64,000 nt of DNA, taken from the NCBI GenBank assembly GCA_051418075.1, contig JBPRGG010000031.1:84661-148660 (forward strand). Direction: 5' to 3'. A program made the position numbers and the translations under genes. Source of the DNA: JBPRGG01 sp051418075. GTDB taxonomy: Bacteria > Bacteroidota > Bacteroidia > Cytophagales > Cyclobacteriaceae. The stretch's first letter is position 1, and each line of letters starts with the position of its first letter. Below, in pieces: positions 26,857-36,837 of the stretch. Below the pieces are notes generated by a model. That model was not told the origin of the DNA, did not search any database, and worked only from the letters and a program-made list of their open reading frames with translations.

Positions 26857-26897
26857 TATGTAAGCTTTCCGTGTTTAACCATGTATTTTGTCTGCCT

Positions 26898-26980
26898 AAT
26901 TGGACTGGAAAGCCTTTTGCTGATTGGAAAATTTAATTTTTTGAAGGTTAGATTTAAAAAAAATGGACTTCAGTCCAATT
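26898..26980. repeat. 10-bp inverted repeat downstream of the kinase
   Basis: AATTGGACTG (26898-26907) is repeated inverted as CAGTCCAATT (26971-26980), 63 bp apart, with an additional local GGACTTCAGTCC hairpin inside the right arm. No T-run fits a standard terminator. It may be an operator pair or a weak mRNA structure; chance is possible. Confidence 0.35.
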
Positions 26981-27123
26981 TGTCCATATTTTTCTAAAAA
27001 CTTATCCTGTAGGTTAATAAATCATTTCAGTGTTTTATTATTTATAAGTAATTTTAATTTTGTTGGTGTATTAACACCCTGCCTGATTAATAGAACTTGA
27101 ATGATAAACTGAGCACTTCAGTA

Positions 27124-29136
27124 ATGATAAAAAATGAAATGATAATTGAAGCCAGAGAACATCTGGTGTTTGAGAATAAGTCTTTCAGAGCTAGTTATTA
27201 TATTTCTGATAATAATATCATAGAAACCGAATCTGCCGGATATATGGATATAAATTCTGCGGTAGCCAGCCAGGATCATTTCATGAATGTAGTGGTGCAG
27301 TCGCTGAAGCAGAAAGGAATTGCTCCCCCTTACATTATCATCATTCATCTAAAAAAAGTTTATGGTGCGGATAATAAAGCCCGTAAGTATTTACGCACTT
27401 CTGTTAGTGAACTCTATGAACAAAATATTTTATCCACCGGTCTTATTGTTTCGCCCAGTTATTTTGTACGCACTATGGGAATGATCTGGAAAGCCCTGAA
27501 CCCAGGATTTCAATATAATTTCTATAAAACCAAGCTGGAGGCCTATCAGCATATTCTAAACCGTGAAAATAAGGCAGAGACGGTGAAGTTGAATGATAAT
27601 GTCAGAGAAACGATCCAGAAAGCTTCCCTGGTAAAATTTAAACAGGACCAACTCACCGTTATTAAAAAGCCTTCCTGGCAATATGAAGCTGAGGATGGTT
27701 CTATTCAGGTTGATTTTTTATTGGTAGATGAAAATATCCTGGTGATAATTCCCAAAGGGTCTCCCAACGAACAACAAATAAAAGCAAGTACCGAAACCGT
27801 AAAAGATATTTTCCAGGAAAATGGTGGTAAAAAGCTGATCATAATACTTGATCTCAAAGAAATGAAATTTCCTTCACTTAAAGCTAAAAAAGCAGCTATC
27901 AGTCTCAATGATCAGCTGGAAGGAAAATGGGAGCACCGGTTTTTTGTAGTGACACCTCATTCCAAAACTATTTTCAAACTTTTCAAGATCGCACATCCTA
28001 AGTTTGTAAAAAATACCATCGCTGAAGATACTTTTGAGAAAGCCCTGAGTCAATCCTTGAGTATAAACAAACGGAAGAAATGGTTTAATAAGTTAAACAA
28101 TGGAAAAGGAGTTGAACAGGTACATGATTTGTATAAATATACCAAGGAAGAGCTGATAGCTAAGATTTCAGATATGTATGCTAATCAGATTCAGAAGACC
28201 AACATCCTGTTTGAAGTTTTTTCCCGTATAACCTGGGATGACAGTTTTAAACCTGAATTTCTTTCCATTGATGAAAATGACCCCTTCTATCATCTTTTTA
28301 ATGCGGTCAATGTATTGCAGGATGATGTTTATGAAATGGTGAAGGAATTGAAAGATCTAAATCAAAACCTGGAAAACAAGGTTCAGCAAAGAACCCAGGA
28401 ATTGAACCAGAAAAACCAGGAATTGACAGTTCTCAATAAAGAACTTGATCAGTTTGTTTATGTGATCACCCATGACTTGAAAGCGCCTTTATCATCCATT
28501 AAAGGATTATTACAACTTATCAAAATTGAGCCAGACACGGCAATGCGGGAAAAATATTTTGGCCTGATGACTCAAAGCATTGAAAAGCAGGAAAAATTTA
28601 TTGAGGAAATACTTCAAATCAGTCATAATTCCCAACATGATATCCAGCCCGGGCCAGTGGATCTGGAACAAATGATCCATCAGTCTTTTGAGGAACTAAG
28701 CGGGTTGGATAATGCTGATTTGATCCGCAACAAGATCATTGTCCACAAAAAGCAAACTTTTTATAGTGATCAGCGCCGGTTAAAGATCATTTTTAAGAAT
28801 ATTATTTCCAATGCGATCAAATATAGTTTGCCTGAGCAAAGGAAAGCTGAGATCAGGATCAATATTCATTTTGATGAGCAAAATGTGATCCTGAAATTTA
28901 AAGACAATGGCATGGGAATCAAGGAGGAGCACCTGGAAAAGTTGTTCAGCATGTTTTATCGGGCAACCAGTCAGCGTCATGGTTCAGGACTGGGCTTATA
29001 TATTGTAAAAGAAACGGTGGAAAAATTAAATGGAGCTATTAAGCTTTGGTCAGAATATGGCAAAGGTACCACCATTGAGTTAACCTTGCCCAACCTCAGA
29101 CCTGATAAAAAACTTGCATCAGGTAATAAGAAATGA
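27124..29136 (+). CDS. Soluble sensor histidine kinase with duplicated N-terminal domain
   Basis: This is a cytoplasmic histidine kinase with no signal peptide and no transmembrane helix. I start it at the ATG at 27124; a TTG at 27097 is in frame. The N-terminal ~310 residues contain two similar alpha/beta units. The first has YIIIIHLKKVYGADNKARK and the second KLIIILDLKEMKFPSLKAKK; both end in a KTKLEAYQHIL / EDTFEKALSQSL-like helix. They resemble SpoIIAA/STAS-like folds. A coiled coil (LNQNLENKVQQRTQELNQ) leads to HisKA (phospho-histidine in YVITHDLKAPLSS) and HATPase (NAIKYS, DNGMGI, GSGLGLYIV). No response regulator gene is adjacent. The signal is unknown. Confidence 0.85.
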   Translation: MIKNEMIIEAREHLVFENKSFRASYYISDNNIIETESAGYMDINSAVASQDHFMNVVVQSLKQKGIAPPYIIIIHLKKVYGADNKARKYLRTSVSELYEQNILSTGLIVSPSYFVRTMGMIWKALNPGFQYNFYKTKLEAYQHILNRENKAETVKLNDNVRETIQKASLVKFKQDQLTVIKKPSWQYEAEDGSIQVDFLLVDENILVIIPKGSPNEQQIKASTETVKDIFQENGGKKLIIILDLKEMKFPSLKAKKAAISLNDQLEGKWEHRFFVVTPHSKTIFKLFKIAHPKFVKNTIAEDTFEKALSQSLSINKRKKWFNKLNNGKGVEQVHDLYKYTKEELIAKISDMYANQIQKTNILFEVFSRITWDDSFKPEFLSIDENDPFYHLFNAVNVLQDDVYEMVKELKDLNQNLENKVQQRTQELNQKNQELTVLNKELDQFVYVITHDLKAPLSSIKGLLQLIKIEPDTAMREKYFGLMTQSIEKQEKFIEEILQISHNSQHDIQPGPVDLEQMIHQSFEELSGLDNADLIRNKIIVHKKQTFYSDQRRLKIIFKNIISNAIKYSLPEQRKAEIRINIHFDEQNVILKFKDNGMGIKEEHLEKLFSMFYRATSQRHGSGLGLYIVKETVEKLNGAIKLWSEYGKGTTIELTLPNLRPDKKLASGNKK

Positions 29137-29445
29137 TCAAGGGCTTAATTTCTCAGCTGATTTAAAAATTGTTCTCGATAAGATATTTCTATTGGGAGTT
29201 TTTGTTGGCTTATTTTCACCTGATTTCCTTCCATTTATTCCGTTTTCTTTAGCGAGATCGATAAAGCAGGGGCAAGCAGAATAGAAAATTTATTCGATTA
29301 ACTCACTATTCTTCCGGTTTTTTGGTTGGATTTGCCGGTTATTGTATGATACATATTTGAATTTCATATATCATGAGCGATTTTTAATTTTTGGATAAAT
29401 CGAAATTTTAATATAAATATTTCCCTTAACTTTGTGGTAATATAA
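29137..29445. other. Intergenic region before TonB receptor
   Basis: This 309-bp AT-rich stretch contains a TAACTTTG box at 29427-29434, an exact TAnnTTTG match 12 bp before the receptor ATG. That is very close for a leader, so the promoter call is weak. I see no gene and no other clear structure. Confidence 0.4.
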
Positions 29446-31815
29446 ATGAATATGTATCAGCGGGTTTCCATATTAACAGGTCTATTTTGCTGGGTGTTGC
29501 TTAATGCTGCCAGAGCACAGTTTTCGGATGAAACATATCTGTACCAGAGAGACGTGTTGGGCCTGGAGGATATCGTGGAGCAGGAATCCACCACTATAAA
29601 CAATGTTATCTCAGCCAGCCGCTCAACCAGGCAGCTGGACGATCTGCCCATTACCATATTTACCATTACCGGAGAAGAGATCAGGAAAAACGGATGGGTT
29701 ACCCTGGCCGATGTCTTGAAAACCTTACCAGGAATCAGGGTATCTCAACCTGGTTCGGGTGAAGATGGCGAAACATTTTTGATGAGGGGATTTATCGGTA
29801 ATAAATATACCAAGATACTTATCAATAATATACCGGTTCAGCCTTCTGTACTTTCCGGATTCCCCATAGGAGCCCAATTACCTGTTCGGCAGGCGGAAAG
29901 AATTGAAGTGATCTATGGCCCGGCCGCAGCTATTTATGGCGCAGACGCTGCTTCCGGTGTGATCAACATCATCACCAAAAAAGCAGATAAGACCATGTTT
30001 GCCCAGGCTGATGTTTCTGTGGGTGACTATGGTTATGAATACCTGAATTTTATGGCAGGCGGTAAAGCAGGACGAAACAAAAACATTTTAAACTACAGCA
30101 TCTACGGCAGTAGTTTCAAAAGGGCTGATCTGAGCCTGGACCGAAACTCTGAAGCTTTCAACCCCCTTAGCTTTTTTAAAGCTAATCAGTATCAGTATTC
30201 CGAGCAACAAGCTATGAATGCAGAAATGATCACTGATGAGTTTCTGGCATCTATGGGACTTACTGCAGAGGAGTTTTTTGATCAGTTAGGATTGCCCCAC
30301 TTCGAAGGTACCATAGCTGAACCAAAAATGAGCCGTATCCCTCAATCCAGCTCCATGGTGGGGGTAGAACTCAACTACAAAGGGTTGAACCTGGCTTTCC
30401 ATGATATGCACCGGCAGGATCATAGTTCACTGGGCCGAAGTACCGGAGTGTTTAAATATCACGACCCCAAGGACTACTGGGGAGAAAACATAAAACGAGT
30501 ATCTTTAAGTATAAATATGGGAGGTCCACGGCTTTCGTCCAATACCAATCTTTCTTATCTTAGATACAGACTGGATGAAAATACCACTATTGGGCGTACC
30601 TATGGACCTTCTGATAAGGTGTATCAATATGCAGCATCAGACGATATTTTCATTGAACAGCTGCTTATATATGCGCCATTGGATAATCTTGAATTAATTG
30701 GCGGCGCTTCCTACCAACACTCTGGTAATTTACCAACCACCAATGACCTGGATCAACCATTCCAGAAGCCTCAATATAAAGCATTTAGGAAAGATAAGCC
30801 CCCACCACATCCGTTAATGGGTGATTTTGGATATAATCCCATTGTATTTAATAATGTTGCCGGGTTTTTTCAGCTTTTCTGGAACTACCGGGATTTTTCG
30901 GTAATAGCCGGCCTCAGGCAGGACTATAATTCCCTTTATGGAGGTACTACAAATCCAAGGGTGGCTGTTTTATATAAAGCTAATCCAAACACCCGGTTGA
31001 GAGCTTCAGCTGGTTCTGCCTTCAAAGCGCCATCATCCAATTTATCTTATCAATCTATTGCTTATAGCCAGTTTACCAGTCAGTTTGCTGGGGGAGGAGG
31101 AGAGGAAGGACAGATAGAATATGCGGTTATCCCTAATCCTGATCTGAAACCTGAAATTTTTGAATCATATGAACTGGGGCTATATCATAAATTTAAAGAT
31201 CAGGCCAATCTGGACTTTTCCATTTACTATAATCGCATTGAAAATTTGATTTCCTCTAATTCCATAATTATTTCCCGGCAAGACTACCCATTGGCTTTGT
31301 ACGATACAGTTAGATCTTACCTGAACAGTAGTGTAGCCCGTTCTAAGTTGTTGGGTATTCAGGCTTCCCTGAAATATCAGGATATAATCCCGGATGTGGA
31401 CATACAATTGAATAGTCACTTAGCAGTCGGGGAAGAGTTTTTGCCAGTGGATAGTAGCAGGATTTCAGATTTTAGAATGCTTCCTGATTTTATGGGCCAG
31501 CTAAGTATTATGGCTGAACCAATCAAAAATTTATATTTGAGAATTGACAATGTATTTATGTCCAGCTGGCTCAGAAGGTATACCCCCAATGCAAGAGCCA
31601 GTGAGGATCCGTTTTTTCGTATTAATGGTTATTTTGCCACGGATTTTATGACCAGGTATTATATGAATAATAACCTGAGCATGTTTTTTAAATTAGTGAA
31701 TGTTTTCAATCAGGAATATGCTGGTATTGGTGCAATAGGTCTGGATGTGGATATGCGTTATACTCCCCAGCTTAAGCGGAATTTTCAGTTAGGGATTAGC
31801 TTTAATTTTGAATAA
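29446..31815 (+). CDS. TonB-dependent outer-membrane receptor
   Basis: This 789-residue outer-membrane receptor has a signal peptide (1-24, ending AARAQ), a plug domain (about 50-175, with VISASRSTRQLDDLPITIFTITGEEI, LADVLKTLPGI and IYGADAASGVINIIT) and a C-terminal beta-barrel ending in FQLGISFNFE with terminal aromatic F. It lacks the SusC-type carboxypeptidase-like N-domain and STN, so it resembles siderophore, vitamin or colicin-type receptors. The stop codon abuts the GTG of a TPR histidine kinase, suggesting that uptake and signalling are linked. The ligand is unknown. Confidence 0.9.
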   Translation: MNMYQRVSILTGLFCWVLLNAARAQFSDETYLYQRDVLGLEDIVEQESTTINNVISASRSTRQLDDLPITIFTITGEEIRKNGWVTLADVLKTLPGIRVSQPGSGEDGETFLMRGFIGNKYTKILINNIPVQPSVLSGFPIGAQLPVRQAERIEVIYGPAAAIYGADAASGVINIITKKADKTMFAQADVSVGDYGYEYLNFMAGGKAGRNKNILNYSIYGSSFKRADLSLDRNSEAFNPLSFFKANQYQYSEQQAMNAEMITDEFLASMGLTAEEFFDQLGLPHFEGTIAEPKMSRIPQSSSMVGVELNYKGLNLAFHDMHRQDHSSLGRSTGVFKYHDPKDYWGENIKRVSLSINMGGPRLSSNTNLSYLRYRLDENTTIGRTYGPSDKVYQYAASDDIFIEQLLIYAPLDNLELIGGASYQHSGNLPTTNDLDQPFQKPQYKAFRKDKPPPHPLMGDFGYNPIVFNNVAGFFQLFWNYRDFSVIAGLRQDYNSLYGGTTNPRVAVLYKANPNTRLRASAGSAFKAPSSNLSYQSIAYSQFTSQFAGGGGEEGQIEYAVIPNPDLKPEIFESYELGLYHKFKDQANLDFSIYYNRIENLISSNSIIISRQDYPLALYDTVRSYLNSSVARSKLLGIQASLKYQDIIPDVDIQLNSHLAVGEEFLPVDSSRISDFRMLPDFMGQLSIMAEPIKNLYLRIDNVFMSSWLRRYTPNARASEDPFFRINGYFATDFMTRYYMNNNLSMFFKLVNVFNQEYAGIGAIGLDVDMRYTPQLKRNFQLGISFNFE

Positions 31816-34512
31816 GTGATCAGAAAACTGCTACATATTGTTTTGTTGTTGATCTTTTTTTGGCCGGTTTTAACCCAGGCTCAAAATCAGGTGGCTGATT
31901 CTATCCGGTTGGATCAATTGATAAATGAAGCATCCGGTAATTTTTCCATTGAGCAATATGATATGGTCATTGAAGCTGCAATGGATGCCTATACCCTGGC
32001 TGATGCACAGAATAATGATGAATTTCGGTTGAAAGCATTAATGTTACTAGCACAATCCTATCAGCACAAATCCCAGATTTCATCATCCATAAAATACTTT
32101 TTGGAAGCATTAAGTCTGGCTGAAAAAAACTATGACTATCAAAACCTTTTCCAGATCTATCTGAAGCTAGCCCGTCTTTATCAGCAAGATGGCGTTAGCA
32201 ATAAAGCTTTGGATTATTTTCTACAAGCTGAAAAAGTAAACAGTACATTGCAGGATCCCACTTCAGAAAAAACACTGGCCTGGCATATTGGTAATACCTA
32301 TACGGAATTGGAAGCATATGATCAAGCCCTTCCATATTTTGAGCGCCTGGAAAAATTATATCAGCAGCAAAATGATTATGATAACCAGGTAAGGGTTTTA
32401 AGAAAAATGATCTATATTTCTACCCGGACAAAGAATTACCAGGCTGCCCTGGATTGTAATCTCAGGATCCTTGAACTATTTAAGCATAAGAGCGACATCA
32501 GAGGTGTGTTGTCCACTGAAAATAACCTGGGATATATTTACACCTATCTGAAAGAATATAAGAAAGCACTTTTTAATTTCCAGAATGTGCTTTTATTGGA
32601 TGAGCAGATCAACAGTGACCCTGACCATATTTCCACTTCAATAGTCAATTTAGGAATAGCTTATCAAAATGTAGGGCAGTTGGACAGCGCCGTTAACACC
32701 TTTTTGAGAGCGCTTGTGATCCAGGTTGAGCAGAAGGATTATCCGGAAATTGCTCGTATCAATAATTTGCTGGCAACTACTTACATCCAGAAAAACGATT
32801 ACCATAATGCCAGATTTTACAGTCAGTATGCCATTGAATCTGCTAAAAGAGGGGAGGATCTTCAGGTCTTGCAATATAGTTACAGGATAGCTTCCCAGTT
32901 GGCTCGCCAGTATAATGATTATGAAGAAGCCCTGGAGCAATATCAAAACTATCTGGCCATCAGAGATTCTTTATTGGTCGAGCAAAGAATTAGCCAGCAG
33001 GAACAGGCCCGGAAACAACTTAATCTGGAAAAAACAGAAAATGACCTTATGCTTTTAATGGCTGATGAAAAAGTCAAGGAAATGACCATCAATCAGCTGC
33101 GTTTAGAGGCAGAAAAACAGGAGCGTGAACTGGATTTGTTGCGCCAGGAAAAAGAATTGCAGGACCTGGCTCTTAAAAAGGAAGAGTTGGAAAAACAAAG
33201 GGCGTTGGAGCTACTGGTAGCTCAGCAAAAAGACCAGGACATTCAATTACTGCAGCAGGAAAAGGAAATGCAGTCTATCTTACTGGAAAGAAAAGAGCTG
33301 CAGGAAAAAGAAAGAAAAAATCAAATTGCTTTATTGGAACAGCAAAAACGTTTTCAGGCTCAGCAGTTGGATAAAGAACAAAAGATTCGTACTTATTCTT
33401 ATGGATTGCTTGTTTTAGGATTTTTGGTGATGGTCCTGATGGCTATAGGTTATATTAACCTGAAACGCACATCTAAAAAGCTGGCGGCTCAAAAGCAAGC
33501 TATTGAGCAAAAGAATGAACAACTGGAGCATAAATCTAAGGAGATTATGACTCAAAATGAACTTTTGGAGGACCAAAATGCCAGAATGGAAAAACAAAGG
33601 AAAGAAATAGCAGAAGCCTATGATTTACTAAACCAAACCCATCAGAAGCTGAAAAATGCGCAGTCCCAAATGATTGAGCAGGAGAAAATGGCATCTTTGG
33701 GACAATTAACCGCTGGAATTGCTCATGAAATAAACAATCCTATCAATTTTGTTTCCTCCAATATAAATCCATTGAGGCTTGATATAGAAGACATCAAGAC
33801 CTTGTTTCACCAATATGATGGTTTGGTCAATAGCCAGGATATTCATCAGGAACTGGTCCGGATAGAAGCTTATAAAAAAGAAATTGATGTAGATTTTCTG
33901 TTTGAAGAAATTTATGCCCTGCTGAATGGAATAGAGGAAGGTGCAGTACGAACCAAAGATATTGTTGCCGGTCTTCGAAAGTTTTCCCGTGTGGACCATC
34001 AAACTCTGGGCCTGGGTAATATTCATGAAGGTTTAGAATCTACCCTTCTACTTTTGAAAAATAGTTATAAAAACAGAATTGAGGTCATTAAAGATTATGA
34101 TGAAACCCTGCCTCTGATCCATTGTTTTCCTGGTAAACTGAACCAGGTTTTTATGAATATATTAAATAATGCTGTGCAAGCTATTGAGCATAAAGGTACT
34201 ATTCAGATCCAAACAAATCAGGTGAAGCTGAACAAGCAGGAATTTGCCAGAATTACCATTAATGACTCCGGTCCAGGCATATCAAGGGAAAACCTCTCAA
34301 AGATATTTGATCCATTCTTTACCACAAAAACTGTAGGAGAAGGCACTGGGCTGGGTTTGTCCATTAGTTATGGCATTATCCAGCAACATAAAGGTAAAAT
34401 AGAAGTTCAAAGTAAACCAGGTAAAGGCACGGAATTTACCATCTTATTACCTTTAGATCTGAAAGAACAGATGCAGACTGATGATGGAAAGCAACTGGTT
34501 TCAAAAAGTTGA
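31816..34512 (+). CDS. TPR-containing membrane sensor histidine kinase
   Basis: This 898-residue kinase starts with GTG directly after the receptor stop. It has a signal peptide (ending TQAQ), about nine tetratricopeptide repeats in the periplasm (about 40-390), a long Gln/Lys/Glu-rich coiled coil (about 395-530), one transmembrane helix (about 535-556, GLLVLGFLVMVLMAIGYI), a second coiled coil, HisKA with phospho-histidine in AGIAHEINNPINF, and HATPase (NILNNAVQAI, DSGPGI, GTGLGLSISYGII). It has no receiver domain and no adjacent regulator. Coupling to the upstream TonB receptor is inferred from the zero-gap junction. Confidence 0.9.
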   Translation: MIRKLLHIVLLLIFFWPVLTQAQNQVADSIRLDQLINEASGNFSIEQYDMVIEAAMDAYTLADAQNNDEFRLKALMLLAQSYQHKSQISSSIKYFLEALSLAEKNYDYQNLFQIYLKLARLYQQDGVSNKALDYFLQAEKVNSTLQDPTSEKTLAWHIGNTYTELEAYDQALPYFERLEKLYQQQNDYDNQVRVLRKMIYISTRTKNYQAALDCNLRILELFKHKSDIRGVLSTENNLGYIYTYLKEYKKALFNFQNVLLLDEQINSDPDHISTSIVNLGIAYQNVGQLDSAVNTFLRALVIQVEQKDYPEIARINNLLATTYIQKNDYHNARFYSQYAIESAKRGEDLQVLQYSYRIASQLARQYNDYEEALEQYQNYLAIRDSLLVEQRISQQEQARKQLNLEKTENDLMLLMADEKVKEMTINQLRLEAEKQERELDLLRQEKELQDLALKKEELEKQRALELLVAQQKDQDIQLLQQEKEMQSILLERKELQEKERKNQIALLEQQKRFQAQQLDKEQKIRTYSYGLLVLGFLVMVLMAIGYINLKRTSKKLAAQKQAIEQKNEQLEHKSKEIMTQNELLEDQNARMEKQRKEIAEAYDLLNQTHQKLKNAQSQMIEQEKMASLGQLTAGIAHEINNPINFVSSNINPLRLDIEDIKTLFHQYDGLVNSQDIHQELVRIEAYKKEIDVDFLFEEIYALLNGIEEGAVRTKDIVAGLRKFSRVDHQTLGLGNIHEGLESTLLLLKNSYKNRIEVIKDYDETLPLIHCFPGKLNQVFMNILNNAVQAIEHKGTIQIQTNQVKLNKQEFARITINDSGPGISRENLSKIFDPFFTTKTVGEGTGLGLSISYGIIQQHKGKIEVQSKPGKGTEFTILLPLDLKEQMQTDDGKQLVSKS

Positions 34513-35709
34513 TCAACCCGGTTGAAGTTCCACTTTTTTACCAATCACTGAGAAATTTTCATTGATATACTGTTCGTCCCAAAGATTAGAGATCACAGCT
34601 GAAATGTGAGGATTTTGCAAAGCCCAAAGATAAGCTTTAACGGGCGGCTTCATATCACCAGGCACAATTCTGTCAACTTTTTGAATCCTCCATTCGGGGA
34701 TAGGCTTTAAAGCCTCATGGTGAGTAGCTACAGCCATTGCCACTTTCATACCAATGATGCCCATACCTGACAAATGGGCCTGTTTAATAGTGTCTTCCAG
34801 ATAGCCCGCATTAATTACATTATAGGAAACCATGGCTACATCATATTCACCACTCTCATGGGCTGCCCTGAGCACACCGGCTGGATCATTATGAGTGGAA
34901 ACTCCCAGGAATCTGACCTTGCCTTGCTTTTTCAGGTCCTTAAAAGTTTCATAGATTTCCGGGATCTGAACTTCTTCCGGGGAATTTGCCCCGTGAGGAC
35001 ACATGACAATATCAAAATAATCGGTGCCAACCCTGTTCATACTTTCTTCCAGGGAATTGATAATATATTTTCTGAATTCGGGGCTTCCTTCTACCTTGTG
35101 AGCATAATCACTCATCATGGCATTACTTAGATAAGTGCCATCCATGGAGCGGGGTTGGCCAGGCCAGTAAGTTAAGAAATAGCCTGGTTTGTCCACTGCT
35201 CTTTCCTGCCTCATTTCAAGGGCTTTACTTTGGTAATACTCCTGCTTGCCTGAAGGCAGACCATCAAAGATCTCTTTATATAAATTATTTCTTACCCGGT
35301 GAAAACCACTGATCTTGGTGGTCATAAATACCTTTTCCCGCTTGGCAGGACTGTCAATGATCTTGCCGTAAGCCTCCTCACATTCTCCCCTACCATAGGC
35401 AGGAGCCATGTCCAGGTAATTTAACCCTCTTTCCATGGCAATTTCAGCTGGTTTTAAATTGTCCAGCCGAACCGGGTCTCCTCCGTTCACTACTTCAGAA
35501 ATCATTAAACCGGTATTGCCTAACTGCCGGTAGGCCATTTCAGGCTGTTTGTTACGCCACTCCAAAGAGACACCAGCCGGAGCCTTTAGAATAGAGGCAG
35601 AACCTTTCTGCTGAAATCCTGATGAAATCACCAATGGTGCAGTTAATGCAGAAGCTGAACCTACCTGTATAAATTTTCTGCGGGAAATAGGGTTGTCTGA
35701 TCGTTTCAT
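34513..35709 (-). CDS. Aldo/keto reductase with Tat-like signal
   Basis: This 398-residue protein of the aldo/keto reductase superfamily starts with SRRKFIQVGSASALTAP, a twin-arginine-type export signal, so it is probably periplasmic. The barrel contains MAYRQLGNTGLMISEVVNGG, LNYLDMAPAYGRGECEEAYG (catalytic D and Y) and FLGVSTHND. An insert at about 170-215 distinguishes it from short cytosolic members. Family members reduce carbonyls or oxidise sugars with NAD(P)H; an exported copy presumably carries its own cofactor. It converges with the TPR kinase with no gap between the two ORFs. Confidence 0.87.
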   Translation of the reverse strand: MKRSDNPISRRKFIQVGSASALTAPLVISSGFQQKGSASILKAPAGVSLEWRNKQPEMAYRQLGNTGLMISEVVNGGDPVRLDNLKPAEIAMERGLNYLDMAPAYGRGECEEAYGKIIDSPAKREKVFMTTKISGFHRVRNNLYKEIFDGLPSGKQEYYQSKALEMRQERAVDKPGYFLTYWPGQPRSMDGTYLSNAMMSDYAHKVEGSPEFRKYIINSLEESMNRVGTDYFDIVMCPHGANSPEEVQIPEIYETFKDLKKQGKVRFLGVSTHNDPAGVLRAAHESGEYDVAMVSYNVINAGYLEDTIKQAHLSGMGIIGMKVAMAVATHHEALKPIPEWRIQKVDRIVPGDMKPPVKAYLWALQNPHISAVISNLWDEQYINENFSVIGKKVELQPG

Positions 35710-35856
35710 AGTAAAACTTTTATAATACTGATAAACTGCATTTTAGTAAAAAAGGTTTGTATTAGCTTTAAAAAATACATTTTTACCAGAAAGCTGACAT
35801 TTGACAGCGGGTTCAGACAATTCCAGTGTGCCGACTTAAATAGAATTCTAGCTATT

Positions 35857-36345
35857 TTAATTTAAAATATAAATGGATAAATTTAAGGCGGAAGCATAAC
35901 TTACCCATAGCAGGTAAGGTATGAGTAACCATCCTGCCGGCTTTGATATCATGAAAAACTGCAAAATGGTGAGGATTAAAAAAATAAGTAATAATGCAAT
36001 CACGATAAGTCCTGCCAGGGGCGACTTTAATCCAAAAAAAGCAAAGGACCACAATGCATTTAAGAATAGCTGAATCAAAAACAGGATCAGCGCTTTTTTA
36101 ACCGGTACATGAATAATTTTTTTCTGCCAAACCAGGTAGGCTGCAATACCCATCAACAAATACAAAAGTGTCCAGACTGGTCCAAACAGCCAGTTTGGTG
36201 GTGTAAATGCTGGTTTTTCCAGATTGGCATACCAGCTATTTACGGAACTAAGGGTAAAAACTGAGCCAATCAGGCCAGCCAATTGGGATAGTAATATAGC
36301 AGTGATCAGCTTGGTGTAATTGATTTTTTTTAGTTTATGCCACAT
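35857..36345 (-). CDS. tspO: TspO/MBR-family tryptophan-rich sensory protein
   Basis: This 162-residue integral membrane protein has five predicted helices. The family signature is clear: WYANLEKPAFTPPNWLFGPVWTLLYLLMG (given here in pieces: WYxxLxKPxFTPP and WxFGPVWTxLY, about residues 37-66). TspO proteins bind tetrapyrroles and affect stress and light responses. It lies alone downstream of the aldo/keto reductase promoter side, with a 490-bp spacer before the hybrid kinase on the other strand. Confidence 0.93.
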   Translation of the reverse strand: MWHKLKKINYTKLITAILLSQLAGLIGSVFTLSSVNSWYANLEKPAFTPPNWLFGPVWTLLYLLMGIAAYLVWQKKIIHVPVKKALILFLIQLFLNALWSFAFFGLKSPLAGLIVIALLLIFLILTILQFFMISKPAGWLLIPYLLWVSYASALNLSIYILN

Positions 36346-36837
36346 GCTGTAAGAATGTGTATTTCTAAATATAATGGGAATTAGAAAGATTTGTTTGTTA
36401 TTAATTCCGGTTTATGACAATAAAAATGGAATGATTTTTACCTGCTTCTCCTATCAAGGCATACAGGCATGTGTTTATGTTCAGATACAAAAGGACAAAC
36501 AGATACTTTTTGGCTTTTTAAGTTCTAACGACACCACGTTTCAAACTGACTATACTGAACATTCGGCTGCTAAAAAAACGTTATATAAAAGGATTTTGAT
36601 GTAATATATTTTTACTAAATGTATCTATATAAGCGGATTTTATTATTATATTGGCTATTTATTAAATATTAATCATGATAATAGTTTGATTTTCAGTACA
36701 TTTAAAATATTTATAATTTAGATTGATTATAATTACTTTGAGGTAATGTCAGGACCAAATATAAGCCCTTCACTCGAATTCAATTTACTAACTTTCCCTG
36801 TCAAAGCCAGCTGTTTTATTACTTCACTAATTTAACT
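36346..36837. other. Intergenic region, AT-rich, divergent promoters
   Basis: This 492-bp gap lies between divergent tspO and the hybrid kinase. It holds a 76-codon open frame (36374-36604) that I judge not to be a gene. An AATTACTTTGAGG stretch at about 36730 is near, but not exact, for a -7 box. I see no RNA gene or repeat. Confidence 0.5.

Noticed and set aside
36374..36604. 76-codon open frame between tspO and the hybrid kinase
   Set aside because: No recognisable domain, leader or convincing protein pattern, and it lies in the divergent promoter region; likely chance.
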